DNA of 45,088 nucleotides. It comes from a virus. The DNA is taken from positions 1 to 45,088 of IMG/VR virus record IMGVR_UViG_3300034631_000024. One strand, given 5' to 3'. This document shows, one piece after another, positions 1 to 7,536 of this stretch. A model generated the notes under the pieces. That model made no database searches. It saw only the letters and a list, made by a program, of their open reading frames with translations, and was not told the DNA's origin. A program made the position numbers and the translations under genes. The first letter of the stretch is position 1. Each line of letters begins with the position of its first letter.

Positions 1-1109
1 GGCGCCGCCGCCCCGTGTCTACAATCTCGAGACGCTCAACACGGCTTCTGTCTGTAAGGATATCCATAGCGACAGTCAGCTATCAGACCGACCGCTTAAG
101 CCAAGGCGGCCTTCAACGGAGGCGTACACTGGTTTGAGGATATTCACAGCAGAAAACTCAGTGCCCGGCGGTCAAGAGAAATCATCGCCTCTGCTCGCCA
201 AGCTCGCGAGTATTTTCGTAGTGCATCAACAGCCTCGTTGGCGGTCCGACCGCTCCTAGCTTTTTACGGCGTTGCGTCACTGTGCAGGGCATTGACGCTT
301 ATGAACAGCCGTGATGCTGGCGAAGAGGGCTTGAAGCAGGGGCATGGCCTCGAAACAGTAGCGTGGTCCGGTACACTATCCGGAGATTTATCAGTCGCTT
401 TGGCCTCTATCGGGAAGCTCCGCATACGGAGCTGCGGAGGCCTGTTTTCAGACCTCCTCAGCGCAACCAGCAAGCAAATGGTGTTGCGCGTATATGACAA
501 CCAAGTGTGCTTTCCCTTCGGCTCCGAACCAAGGATAGGGCACGAAACAACGCTGCAGGACATACTCGACCGACTTCCAGACCTCTTTCGTCAGACGCTG
601 AGCAACGGCTACCGTCGATGGGTGCGCATTAAAAGTCTCGATTATGAGGCAGGTTTGGGGGTCAAGATCGTGGTTCACGAAGTGCCCGACCATCCGGTTT
701 GCAAAGAGTATGCAGCATTGGGATACCGGCTGTCACTTGAGAACGATCCTTACGACAGCAGCGGAACTAGAACCGTTCTTGAGATAGGCGAGGCTGGGTT
801 AAGACAGCATTTTCCTCAACTGCTAGATACCAGGGTCGTCCGCACAATGGGTGGTTCTCGCAAATTTCCCTCACGTACATGCTCTCTTACGTACTGGGCA
901 TGCTCGCTCGGTACTATCCTACACATTGGAGTGCTCTGATGGCCGGGGAAAAAGGAGATGCGATCTGGCCGACGATCAACGCAGCCCAAACATATGTTGA
1001 AGTAGTATTGCCAGACTTAATTTTAGATGCGCTCAACGATGCCATTCCAGCCCCCCTCACTAAGGCGGAGCAGTGCGAGGTATGCGCCGGAGACGATCGC
1101 CTCGAATAA
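1..1109 (+). pseudogene. YaaC-like protein, frameshifted, 5' end outside window
   Basis: Three reading frames together resemble one protein of the YaaC-like family, whose biochemical function is not established. Frame 1 is open from about 100 and reads HWFEDIHSRKLSARRSREII, then a REYF...RPLLAFYG block and a KQGHGLE motif typical of the family. It ends out of register at 939. Frame 3 takes over with SYVLGMLARYYPTHW (from 879) to a stop at 1109, so one base seems to be missing near 850. A second apparent loss lies near 95, because frame 2 upstream (YNLETLNTASVCKDI) looks like the preceding part. No in-frame ATG precedes frame 1; the first possible start is TTG at 238. It faces the lysis module tail to tail. 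It could be host DNA, an older island, or cargo at the phage end. Sequencing error is an alternative to decay. Confidence 0.55.
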
Positions 1110-1135
1110 CCGGGAGGAGTGACCTAGCGCGGCCC

Positions 1136-1471
1136 TCACATCTTATCAGTCATCTGACGCACCTCGCGCCGCAGTTCCTCCATTTCCCTGGCAACTTCCC
1201 TGAGCACCTGGACCAGCTCCGGCCCGCCTTCATCAGCGAGCTTGTTCTGCTCCATCAGCGTGACATTCACCGCCTCCAGGGCGGCGGCAACCTGCTGGAC
1301 GGGCGAACTGTCGAGGGTCAAGGCGGCGAGTTCCGCCTTGCCGTGCCCGCCGCCCTTACGGCTGTTATTGATCGCTGCAACGGCAACGGCGCCCATCGCA
1401 GCAACGAGAGCGGTGATAACACCTATGATGGCGACCTGAGTGGGTGCCTCTAAAACTTGAAACCATTCCAC
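1136..1471 (-). CDS. small membrane protein, end of lysis module
   Basis: This 111-residue protein has one N-terminal hydrophobic segment (about residues 12-35, Ala/Val/Ile rich), a short basic Gly/Lys linker, and a C-terminal half rich in Glu, Arg and Leu that looks like a coiled coil. It starts at GTG, overlapping the 3' end of the preceding four-helix membrane gene by about 20 bases, with GGGAG upstream. Position at the distal end of the lysis genes and one-TM topology suggest an accessory role in lysis or an envelope function, but no family was recognised. It is the last gene of the long leftward transcription unit. Confidence 0.65.
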   Translation of the reverse strand: MEWFQVLEAPTQVAIIGVITALVAAMGAVAVAAINNSRKGGGHGKAELAALTLDSSPVQQVAAALEAVNVTLMEQNKLADEGGPELVQVLREVAREMEELRREVRQMTDKM

Positions 1472-1902
1472 TGCCGCGCGCTCCCGAAGGCCTGATAAGT
1501 GTCGAGACCGCTCCGGGCGGCATTGAAGATGTCGCTCAACGTGAAGGCCAGTGCGAAGAACATGGCGAGCGGCGGCCCATGCTGGTTAGTGGCCAGCGAG
1601 TAGCCGGCGGCGACTGATCCGAAGAGCCCGGCACCCAGGATCGCCACAAAGCATCGCACAGGTGCAGATAAGGTCGGTTTGTGGCCGTTGACGACAAGCG
1701 CACCAACCCGCAGCGCGCCCAGGCACAGGCTCGCAGCCACCCAGGAGCCCACCGGTGCAATGGTGGCGAAACCTGCCAGCCCTGCCCTTTCGAACGCCGT
1801 GGGCCAGATCACCAGGTAGAGCCCTACGATCACCATCATGATGCCGGCGACCCATTCGAGAATACGGGCCGGCATCTTTTCACGGACCTTGATCCAGATC
1901 AT
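1450..1902 (-). CDS. four-helix membrane protein of lysis module
   Basis: About 150 residues with four hydrophobic stretches: after an amphipathic start (MIWIKVREK), helices near residues 12-32, 42-62, 78-98 and 106-125 of the chosen protein. The ATG at 1902 is preferred over the upstream GTG at 1917 because it overlaps the o-spanin stop codon as ATGA. Small multi-TM proteins in this position are often holin, antiholin or regulator candidates, but nothing here identifies which. No family recognised. Confidence 0.6.
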   Translation of the reverse strand: MIWIKVREKMPARILEWVAGIMMVIVGLYLVIWPTAFERAGLAGFATIAPVGSWVAASLCLGALRVGALVVNGHKPTLSAPVRCFVAILGAGLFGSVAAGYSLATNQHGPPLAMFFALAFTLSDIFNAARSGLDTYQAFGSARQWNGFKF

Positions 1903-2129
1903 GGGCGCCCCCCGCACCGGTCGAGCGCGTCATAGTGCTGGCTGAGGTCGATCACCCAGTCTTCGGTGTCTTGATCGCTACGCGCCGCCGCCTCGAGCGC
2001 ATCGAGGGCGGCACCGGGAGGCGCGGCCAGGTTAGGGCAAACGCCGATCGCCGGTACGGGCGCCCGAACGCTGGCGCAGCCGACCAAGAGCATCAGTGAT
2101 GCTGCGATCGTCAGCATGGATTTCATCAT
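1899..2129 (-). CDS. o-spanin-like outer-membrane lipoprotein (Rz1-like)
   Basis: A 75-76 residue lipoprotein: short basic start, hydrophobic core, and lipobox LLVGC with the acylated Cys at residue 18. The mature part is short and Pro/Ala rich, as usual for Rz1-type o-spanins, which join an inner-membrane Rz partner to fuse the two membranes at lysis. The gene begins inside the 3' part of the i-spanin gene in another frame (98-base overlap), the classical overlapping spanin arrangement. There are two adjacent ATG codons; AGGA precedes them. Confidence 0.75.
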   Translation of the reverse strand: MMKSMLTIAASLMLLVGCASVRAPVPAIGVCPNLAAPPGAALDALEAAARSDQDTEDWVIDLSQHYDALDRCGGRP

Positions 2130-2286
2130 AGTCCTGTCGCAGTGCCTCGGCCTGCGCCTCCAGTTCGCGTTGCACTTCGGCCCGACCTTCGCCCCGGGCT
2201 TTCTCGCGGTTCAGCCAGTCCGAAAACATGGCTTTGAGCAGGCCGAGCAATGCCCGACCCACCAGGGAAAGAATGGCGCTACCCAT
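2032..2286 (-). CDS. i-spanin-like protein (Rz-like)
   Basis: The chosen 84-residue product starts MGSAILSLVGRALLGLLKAM, a single short N-terminal hydrophobic helix, followed by a charged coiled-coil-like segment (NREKARGEGRAEVQRELEAQ). This is the organisation of an Rz-type inner-membrane spanin. The frame is open to 2349, but ATG at 2286 is preferred because it overlaps the TAG stop of the holin-like gene (AATGGGTAG), implying coupled translation. The o-spanin gene is embedded in its 3' end. Assignment rests on topology and overlap rather than sequence identity. Confidence 0.65.
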   Translation of the reverse strand: MGSAILSLVGRALLGLLKAMFSDWLNREKARGEGRAEVQRELEAQAEALRQDYDEIHADDRSITDALGRLRQRSGARTGDRRLP

Positions 2287-2821
2287 TGGACGAGGAGGGT
2301 TCGCTGAGAACCAAAGTGGTCTGCGCGCGCTTGGCCGCTGCGGCCTCAAGGATCCAGTTGTGAGACGGCTTGAGCGTCCTCACAGCGTCAGGCACCGAAT
2401 CCAGCACGGACTGGATCACATGCGCGGCCGCCGGCGAACCGACATCGAGCTGCAGGCCTGTGCCGTATTTGGTCACCGCCGATCCGAGACCCGTTGCAAC
2501 GGCCGAGTGCAGCGCCTCCCGGTGCCGGGCCTCAATTGCGCGATACTGCGCCTCGAGGTCGATCTTCCATTTGTCCCGCAGCAGCTTCACGAGCCAGAGA
2601 CCAGCGAGACCGAGGACCGTCAGCACGATCTCGGCGGCGAGCGGCACCAAAGCCAAGAGCGGCCCTGCGAAATCAACGGTAGCCGTTTGGGCCGCCAGTT
2701 CCTGGGCAAAGGCGATCGTCAGCAGCGCCAGCCAGGCAAGGATTGTCAGCCCCACGACGAGCCAGCCGCGGGGAATGGAAAGGGCAAGCGGACGCGCCGC
2801 CTGCAGGTTCTGCAGTCGCAT
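2279..2821 (-). CDS. putative holin-like membrane protein
   Basis: This 180-residue protein has two hydrophobic segments (about residues 19-40 and 50-80), then a cytoplasmic helix with a WLVKLLRDKWKID stretch and a long soluble tail. The order (TMs first, amphipathic tail with an AVATGLGSAV helix) resembles LLH-type and related phage holins, which release or activate endolysins. It lies 28 bases after the endolysin stop, with AGGAGACT before the ATG. Holin function is inferred from position; it could be another lysis accessory protein. Confidence 0.55.
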   Translation of the reverse strand: MRLQNLQAARPLALSIPRGWLVVGLTILAWLALLTIAFAQELAAQTATVDFAGPLLALVPLAAEIVLTVLGLAGLWLVKLLRDKWKIDLEAQYRAIEARHREALHSAVATGLGSAVTKYGTGLQLDVGSPAAAHVIQSVLDSVPDAVRTLKPSHNWILEAAAAKRAQTTLVLSEPSSSNG

Positions 2822-2848
2822 GGGTAGTCTCCTGGTGATGAAAGAGTG

Positions 2849-3610
2849 TCAGACGATGGCGCCGAGCTGATCGAGGCGAACGTCGAAGGAAGGGCACGCC
2901 TTGGCGGCGTACTGGTTGTGACCGGTGACCTTGCGGACACCCTTGTGCTTGGCGGCGAGCTCGCGGACCAGCCACAGGAGCGACGAGCGCTGCCGATCGG
3001 TGCGGGTGTCCTTGGCGGTGCGGCCATCGGTATTCACCCCGCCGACATAGGCGATGCCAATTGTGCCGGTATTGTGCCCCGCCACATGCGAACCGATCTG
3101 GCCGACAGGGCGGCCAGGCAGCACCCGCCCGTCGCGATAGACGACATAGTGGTAGCCGATATCGTTCCAGCCGCGCTGCTTATGCCAGGCGCGGATGTCG
3201 CCAACGGTGAAGTCCTTGCCCTCGGGCGTCGCGGCGCAGTGGACGATAATTTCCGAAATCGGCCGGGCCGTGTCGAGCAGCTTGAGAGCACCCACGTTTG
3301 GCGGCGGCCGAACCGCCACTCGATCGGCTGGCGCACCGCTCACGCCCTCCTGCATCGCCGATTTGTCCGGCTCCGGCCGAGAGGGGTTCGCCGGCTCGAT
3401 CGCCCGGTGCAGCGCCGTCACGGTCTGTTTGCCAGCCAGTCCATCGACCACCAAGCCGAGGCGGTCCTGGGCGGCACGCACGGCAGTCTCAGTTTGACCG
3501 CCAAAGTCGCCATCGACCAGCAGCGCCGGCGAGGCGCCGGCACGGTTGAGCAGTTCCTGCAGAGCGCGCACGGCAGCACCGCGCGAGCCCCGCTTGAGCA
3601 GGGCCGCCAT
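2849..3610 (-). CDS. endolysin: peptidoglycan-binding + N-acetylmuramoyl-L-alanine amidase
   Basis: Cleaves the amide bond between muramic acid and the stem peptide at lysis. Residues 1-70 form a peptidoglycan-binding domain (repeat with VDGDFGGQTETAVRAAQ). A Pro-rich linker follows, then a type-2 amidase domain at 115-250. Zn ligands are H124 (IIVHCAAT), H231 and C239; Y153 and K237 fit the catalytic Tyr and Lys. The spacings (H124-Y153 = 29, H231-K237 = 6, H231-C239 = 8) equal those of T7 lysozyme (H17, Y46, H122, K128, C130). There is no signal peptide, so release depends on a holin. The start ATG has AGGAGA 6 bases upstream. A strong intrinsic terminator lies just before the gene. Confidence 0.93.
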   Translation of the reverse strand: MAALLKRGSRGAAVRALQELLNRAGASPALLVDGDFGGQTETAVRAAQDRLGLVVDGLAGKQTVTALHRAIEPANPSRPEPDKSAMQEGVSGAPADRVAVRPPPNVGALKLLDTARPISEIIVHCAATPEGKDFTVGDIRAWHKQRGWNDIGYHYVVYRDGRVLPGRPVGQIGSHVAGHNTGTIGIAYVGGVNTDGRTAKDTRTDRQRSSLLWLVRELAAKHKGVRKVTGHNQYAAKACPSFDVRLDQLGAIV

Positions 3611-3625
3611 CTCTTTCTCCTATGT

Positions 3626-3657
3626 TGAAAAGCAAAAGCCCCGCTCGAAGGCGGGGC
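3626..3657 (-). terminator. intrinsic terminator immediately upstream of endolysin
   Basis: On the minus strand GCCCCGC-loop-GCGGGGC (arms 3651-3657 and 3638-3644, 6-nt loop) is followed by TTTTGCTTTTC. It is a good Rho-independent terminator for leftward transcription, ending only about 20 bases before the endolysin start codon. Leftward transcripts from the tail genes would have to pass it to express lysis genes. Confidence 0.75.
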
Positions 3658-3798
3658 CGGGGGACGTTCGGGCGGATATGGTGCGTTCGCTGCCCTAGAC
3701 CGGTTTAAAAGCCGATGAGCGCTCGGAAAGCGGCGCCCTGATTGACTCTCCAGAGTTTGTGCGACTTGCTGCTCTGGAGCAATTGAGGGCAGAAGTGA

Positions 3799-4266
3799 AT
3801 GCTACACCACCACCAAGAACATGCAGTGTGGATTGCGAGCTACCTGGCCCTGTTCAACACCGCAGAAGCTTCTGTAGTTGCCGCCTTCGAACGAGCACTC
3901 GGCGGAGATGGCGGTCGGGACGCCATTACCCTTCTGAGCCCCATTGCGAATACCAGCACCAGAATTGCGGTCGTGCGGGATTTCTTGGCTTCAAGAGAGG
4001 GAACCGCCAACTGGATCTATGGGGCTCTGCCGGCGATAAAGACTATCGCAGGATGTGCGGGCTTCCGGAACAGACTTGCCCATGGCCTTTATGCCAGCAA
4101 TGGAGATCAGCTCTCCCTGCTCGACAGTTTCGTTGGCGTCCGCAAAGCGACAAGCACGAATCTAACGATCGATGATCTTAAAGCGGAATATGCGAAGTTG
4201 GAGAATGCTGTGGCTCAGTTGATGTTAGCAACTGCGGCGGGTTTCTCCGGCAAGATCGACACATAG
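3799..4266 (+). CDS. HEPN-like hypothetical protein (cargo gene)
   Basis: A 155-residue, mostly helical protein on the strand opposite to the surrounding structural genes. Residues 88-97 read GFRNRLAHGL, an R-x4-H motif as in HEPN-type ribonucleases (R90, H95), in a helix-rich setting; a preceding helix carries ALFNTAEASV. HEPN proteins often act as toxins or phage-defence RNases, but this one is not matched to a named system, and similar FRNRLAHG motifs also occur in uncharacterised helical proteins. The ATG is preceded by GAGGGCAGAAGTGA. A different frame just upstream (3738-3800) reads LIDSPEFVRLAALEQLRAEV, which looks protein-like, so the original N-terminus may have been longer and later frameshifted. 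Lone orientation suggests a moron. Confidence 0.6.
   Translation: MLHHHQEHAVWIASYLALFNTAEASVVAAFERALGGDGGRDAITLLSPIANTSTRIAVVRDFLASREGTANWIYGALPAIKTIAGCAGFRNRLAHGLYASNGDQLSLLDSFVGVRKATSTNLTIDDLKAEYAKLENAVAQLMLATAAGFSGKIDT
4162..4187 (+). repeat. direct repeat A, copy 1
   Basis: 26-bp segment, ctaacgatcgatgatct then t, then aaagcgga, within the 3' part of the HEPN-like gene (encodes LTIDDLKAE). It recurs at 4524-4549 with one mismatch. Confidence 0.8.
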
Positions 4267-4474
4267 CCACGAAGGCGAGTGCTAGCAGCTGCTGAACATC
4301 GCGAGCACTGCCACTTTGCTCCCAAAGCAATTCTGTTTGGCTGAGCATCTCCCACGCTTCGTGAACCATTTGCCAGCTCGCTGGTGTCAGGACCTCGTCT
4401 ACATCAGCGTAGATGAAGGCATCACGCAATTCCTCGGGGGTGACGAGAGGATCGAGTAGGTCAATTCGTTGCAT
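4178..4474 (-). CDS. hypothetical protein
   Basis: About 98 residues, starting MQRIDLLDPLVTPEELRDAF at the ATG with TGAGG upstream. The first two thirds look like a compact acidic helical protein (VDEVLTPASWQMVHEAWEM). The last 30 residues are encoded antisense to the end of the HEPN-like gene and look unnatural (Cys/Arg/Pro rich), so the gene may have lost its original 3' end when the cargo arrived. No family recognised; it might be a remnant. Confidence 0.4.
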   Translation of the reverse strand: MQRIDLLDPLVTPEELRDAFIYADVDEVLTPASWQMVHEAWEMLSQTELLWEQSGSARDVQQLLALAFVAMCRSCRRNPPQLLTSTEPQHSPTSHIPL

Positions 4475-4500
4475 CTTTGGCCTCATCCTACAGCAAACTG

Positions 4501-4549
4501 CCAGAGCGCGTCGTCGCTCAGACCTAACGATCGATGATCTCAAAGCGGA
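4501..4549. repeat. junction of two duplicated segments (repeats B and A, copy)
   Basis: Bases 4501-4522 (ccagagcgcgtcgtcgctca plus ga) are identical to 4861-4882, which lies in the coding part of the downstream tail-fibre-associated gene. Bases 4524-4549 repeat 4162-4187 with one mismatch. The two copied pieces abut, so this spot looks like a recombination scar. Confidence 0.8.
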
Positions 4550-4594
4550 CGAGATTGCGTTCTTAGCCGAGCGTAGGGCTTCCACCGCTCGCTC

Positions 4595-4831
4595 CTAGTC
4601 GTAGAAGTAGTCGCTCTTTCCACCAAGGGCGTAGGCGTCGTGCAGTGATTGCTTGACGCAGTTTGCTACTTCTTCAGTCTGAAGCCCCAACACAGGCGAG
4701 AGATGTTCCGGCCAGAGCCAAACTGCCCATGTACCGTCCGGGGCGCAGAATACCTCGCGGTCGCATAAAACCGGGCCGCCCTCATTGTTAACTGCGCGTT
4801 CCAGCCAGTCAGGCACGTTAACACTCTGCAC
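4595..4831 (-). CDS. hypothetical protein
   Basis: 78 residues, acidic, with Trp-rich middle (WAVWLWPEHLSP) and a C-terminus ending KSDYFYD. It starts at GTG sharing one base with the stop of the preceding gene (TAGTG), which supports it as a coupled member of the tail-fibre operon. No family recognised. Confidence 0.5.
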   Translation of the reverse strand: MQSVNVPDWLERAVNNEGGPVLCDREVFCAPDGTWAVWLWPEHLSPVLGLQTEEVANCVKQSLHDAYALGGKSDYFYD

Positions 4832-5163
4832 TAAAGTTCTCCCGCGGTGGTTGCGCTCGCCCAGAGCGCGTCGTCGCTCAGATCGGCAGGGATAGGCTCC
4901 ATGGCCTCAATCTCGTTCGACCGCTCACGAAGGCGGTTTATCTCAGTCCAAGCAGCCATTGCTGAGTTCTGCCGCTCCTGGAGCTTCTTTGGCCACTTTG
5001 CGGGGTCGGTGCCATGCTTCATCATGGCGTCCAGAGCAGCAGCCTGCGTAGTGTTTTGCTTATGGATCGGCATGACGTCTAGGATTCGCCGCTCACACTC
5101 GCGCTTTACGTCAACCGAACGGATCGCTCGTGCCTTAGCGGGATTGATCCTGATCTTGCTCAT
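4831..5163 (-). CDS. small tail-fibre-associated hypothetical protein
   Basis: 110 residues with a helix-rich body (RIRPxxx-like start, then RERSNEIEAMEPIPADLSDD). Proteins of this pattern, with a C-terminal IEAMxPIPADLSDDxxW motif, are common directly after phage tail-fibre genes. Their role is unknown; assembly or structural adaptors are possible. ATG overlaps the previous stop (ATGA). The DNA encoding the DLSDDALW motif is duplicated at 4501-4522. Confidence 0.6.
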   Translation of the reverse strand: MSKIRINPAKARAIRSVDVKRECERRILDVMPIHKQNTTQAAALDAMMKHGTDPAKWPKKLQERQNSAMAAWTEINRLRERSNEIEAMEPIPADLSDDALWASATTAGEL

Positions 5164-5501
5164 TGCTGCACCTCTTCAGCCTTGGTCGCGGCCTCAGCCT
5201 CATGCTCTGCCTCGGTCGCCGCCTCTGCCAGCCGCTTTCTCTCTTTCGCCTCTGCCGCGTCCTTCTGCTGCCTCTGTTCAGAAAACCATGCCTCCGGGCC
5301 GATGCCGTGACCGTCCGGCTCGCTGAAATCGACCTCCCAAGCGCTGATCAATGCGCGATCAGGTAGCTCGTCGGCGTCCACGATGATGAAGGGTGCCCCC
5401 TCGGGAACATCCTTGCGCCCTGCCTCAAGAATTGAGAACTCCGGTGCCGGGGTCAGCACGTGAACGCCGCCCTCAGAGTGCTGATAGACTATGGCCTGCA
5501 T
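5160..5501 (-). CDS. tail-fibre-adjacent hypothetical protein
   Basis: 113 residues. The first 70 residues (VHVLTPAPEFSILEAGRKDV, then PFIIVDADELPD and ISAWEVDFSEPDG) match the pattern of small phage proteins encoded next to tail fibres, often annotated as fibre-assembly-like. The last 35 residues are a low-complexity Ala/Glu/Lys helix. Starts at ATG 4 bases before the stop of the fibre gene region and is coupled to the next gene by ATGA. Confidence 0.6.
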   Translation of the reverse strand: MQAIVYQHSEGGVHVLTPAPEFSILEAGRKDVPEGAPFIIVDADELPDRALISAWEVDFSEPDGHGIGPEAWFSEQRQQKDAAEAKERKRLAEAATEAEHEAEAATKAEEVQQ

Positions 5502-5504
5502 GGT

Positions 5505-6719
5505 TCACCTGTGTACTGCAAAGGATAGCGTCGTGGGGCCGTTGTCGTCGGTCCACAGGTAGAACCCTGCGGTGTCGTAACCGTATGCCCCACCCTTCTG
5601 AAGATCGTTCGTGGTCGTGACGCTGTAGTTCGCGTCCGGCATTGCCGTGGAGAAGTTGACCCGGTAGCGGCCAACAGCCTGATAGACGATGGATGATATG
5701 CCTCGTGATGCCCTCAGTAGACCGTTAGAGGGGTTATAGTTGCCCCAGGCGCGGCAGGGGATGTCGAGGAACAGCCCATTGAAGCCCGGTATAACGCTCC
5801 AGAATTGACCATCGAGCGCCGCGTTTAGCAGCTCGATGTCGAAGCCGGTACGCCAGCTGAAGTGTGCGCCAGTGGGGTTCTGATAGAGCGCCCGGAAGAT
5901 CATGCCCCAGGTGGCGTCGGCGTATATGACTCCCGAAACGTAGCTGCCGCCAGCACCAAGGATCAGGGAGCCGCCGAGCCCTAACCCGCCCGACATTGTG
6001 TCGCCAGCTTGATTGACGTAGCGGGCATCTAGTTCAGTGGCCGTCTTATAGACCCGATCCCATTCACCCCAAATCTTGTCCCGCTTATGTTTGCGATAGG
6101 ATTTCGTGTCGCCGGGGCCTGCTGTCACGAAGTCCGAACCTTCGATGACAATGAAGTCTGGCGAGTTGACCGTCACCAGTGCCGTGAACCAGCCGGGAGC
6201 AGGTGCATTGGCGGCGTTGTCTCCGATGTACCAGCCGTTCTCCGTAACGGCGTGCCAGTCGGTGATGTTTTTGGCAACAATACCGAGGCGCCCCAAACCC
6301 CGCAGCAGTTCGCGTGCCGATAGGGGAAGGTCCGTGAGCGCCATCGAGCCGGCGCCATTGAAGTACGGCATCTTATCGCCGCCGGCACCGTTCAGATTTC
6401 CCAGAGAGGTCAGGTTCCCGCCCGTCAGCAGGTTGACCATGCGGGTGAGGTAACTATCAACTCGCGCAGAGTCCGGCACACGATAGACGGTGTATTTGTA
6501 GGGACCCTGGTGAGTGCCAGCGAAGGGCTCAGTCAGAGTGATCGAGGTGTCCGAGTTCACGGAAGCGACCACGGCCATTTGACCCACGTAGTTGAAGATC
6601 TGGTCGCCGGGCATGACGTTGGCCAGCCATGCGGTGCCCTGGCCCGTCACCGTAGCCGATCCGTCGAAGGTTGCTGTTCCAGCGCGGTAATATGGATCGA
6701 TCTGAGTTGAGAGGGACAT
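5505..6719 (-). CDS. tail fibre / receptor-binding protein
   Basis: 404 residues from the ATG with AGGAG seven bases upstream; an upstream in-frame codon at 6755 is less likely. The N-terminal 100 residues (YYRAGTATFDGSATVTGQGT, PGDQIF, DTSITLTEPFAG) match the phage-particle-binding module found on many siphophage fibres. A central region carries NGWYIGDNAANAP and WGEWDRVYK, typical of receptor-binding fibres. Next comes YVNQAGDTMSGGLGL, the repeat unit of fibre shafts. The C-terminus (ANYSVTTTNDL, ending LSFAVHR) is beta-rich, as in fibre tips. It should bind the host surface and set host range. Confidence 0.8.
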   Translation of the reverse strand: MSLSTQIDPYYRAGTATFDGSATVTGQGTAWLANVMPGDQIFNYVGQMAVVASVNSDTSITLTEPFAGTHQGPYKYTVYRVPDSARVDSYLTRMVNLLTGGNLTSLGNLNGAGGDKMPYFNGAGSMALTDLPLSARELLRGLGRLGIVAKNITDWHAVTENGWYIGDNAANAPAPGWFTALVTVNSPDFIVIEGSDFVTAGPGDTKSYRKHKRDKIWGEWDRVYKTATELDARYVNQAGDTMSGGLGLGGSLILGAGGSYVSGVIYADATWGMIFRALYQNPTGAHFSWRTGFDIELLNAALDGQFWSVIPGFNGLFLDIPCRAWGNYNPSNGLLRASRGISSIVYQAVGRYRVNFSTAMPDANYSVTTTNDLQKGGAYGYDTAGFYLWTDDNGPTTLSFAVHR

Positions 6720-6729
6720 GGATGCTCCT

Positions 6730-7536
6730 TTAGCTGCGACGACCGAACCGTCCACGGACGGTCAGCGCATAGGTCGAGGAATAGTCAGGCGATCCGGGGT
6801 AGGAAGCTGCCTCTGAGCCGCCTTGGCGCGTCCGGCCGGCGGCGACCAAGGTGGCATTCGCCCGGAGCGTGGAGTCTGTCTGCCAGACACCCGTTTTTCG
6901 GTACGGGGAGTCGTCCCGCCAATAGACCGGGAGGGCCGGCGTCCCGGTGTTTTCTCCACCGTTGTTTGTACCTGGAGAGCCGGGGTAGGACGGGGGCATG
7001 ATACCCCACTGCCTAAAGTTTCCTGCTACTGGCCCCACCGAATGCTGCAGGATGGCAACGAGGTTACTACCCTCGACATCGATGGTTAGCGCCCGGCTCA
7101 GGCCAAGCGCAGCTTCGACCAGCATCGATCCATTGGTGCCGACGGGTATTCCCACACCTTCAGGCACAACGGGGAAGATAGTCTGTCCTATCCACGTCTG
7201 AGTTGGGCTTGCGGTCCGACTGAGAACCGCTCTGCCAACGAAAAAGTCCGCGCCCGCCGGAGCTGCACCGAGTACCTGGGTGTGGTCCCATTCCTGCGAA
7301 TAGGCGCCACAGACGGACTGCGCAGTGATGCCGATTTGGTAATACGGCCCCGTCTGGTAGGCGGCTTGGTAGGACCATGCATATATTTCCCCCAGTGAAG
7401 CATTGGGGAAGCTGACGCTGGCGGTGAACTCCTGCTCCTCGGTCAGGAACTGCAGCAGCGTCCCGCCTGTCGTTGCCACCTGCCGATCGCCATAGGTGAA
7501 GACCAAGCGCCCATTGGACACTTCGAACCCGCTCAT
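6730..7536 (-). CDS. phage minor structural protein, unknown
   Basis: 268 residues, beta-rich and Gly/Ser/Thr rich, without Cys clusters or TM segments; it starts MSGFEVSNGRLVFTYGDRQV. Located between the tail-tip protein and the tail fibre and joined to the previous gene by ATGA, so a tail-tip or fibre-network component is likely. No named family recognised. Confidence 0.6.
   Translation of the reverse strand: MSGFEVSNGRLVFTYGDRQVATTGGTLLQFLTEEQEFTASVSFPNASLGEIYAWSYQAAYQTGPYYQIGITAQSVCGAYSQEWDHTQVLGAAPAGADFFVGRAVLSRTASPTQTWIGQTIFPVVPEGVGIPVGTNGSMLVEAALGLSRALTIDVEGSNLVAILQHSVGPVAGNFRQWGIMPPSYPGSPGTNNGGENTGTPALPVYWRDDSPYRKTGVWQTDSTLRANATLVAAGRTRQGGSEAASYPGSPDYSSTYALTVRGRFGRRS

Noticed and set aside
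2287-2349. Longer N-terminus for the i-spanin
   Set aside because: Adds an Arg/Pro-rich stretch with no ribosome site, while the inner ATG overlaps the previous stop.
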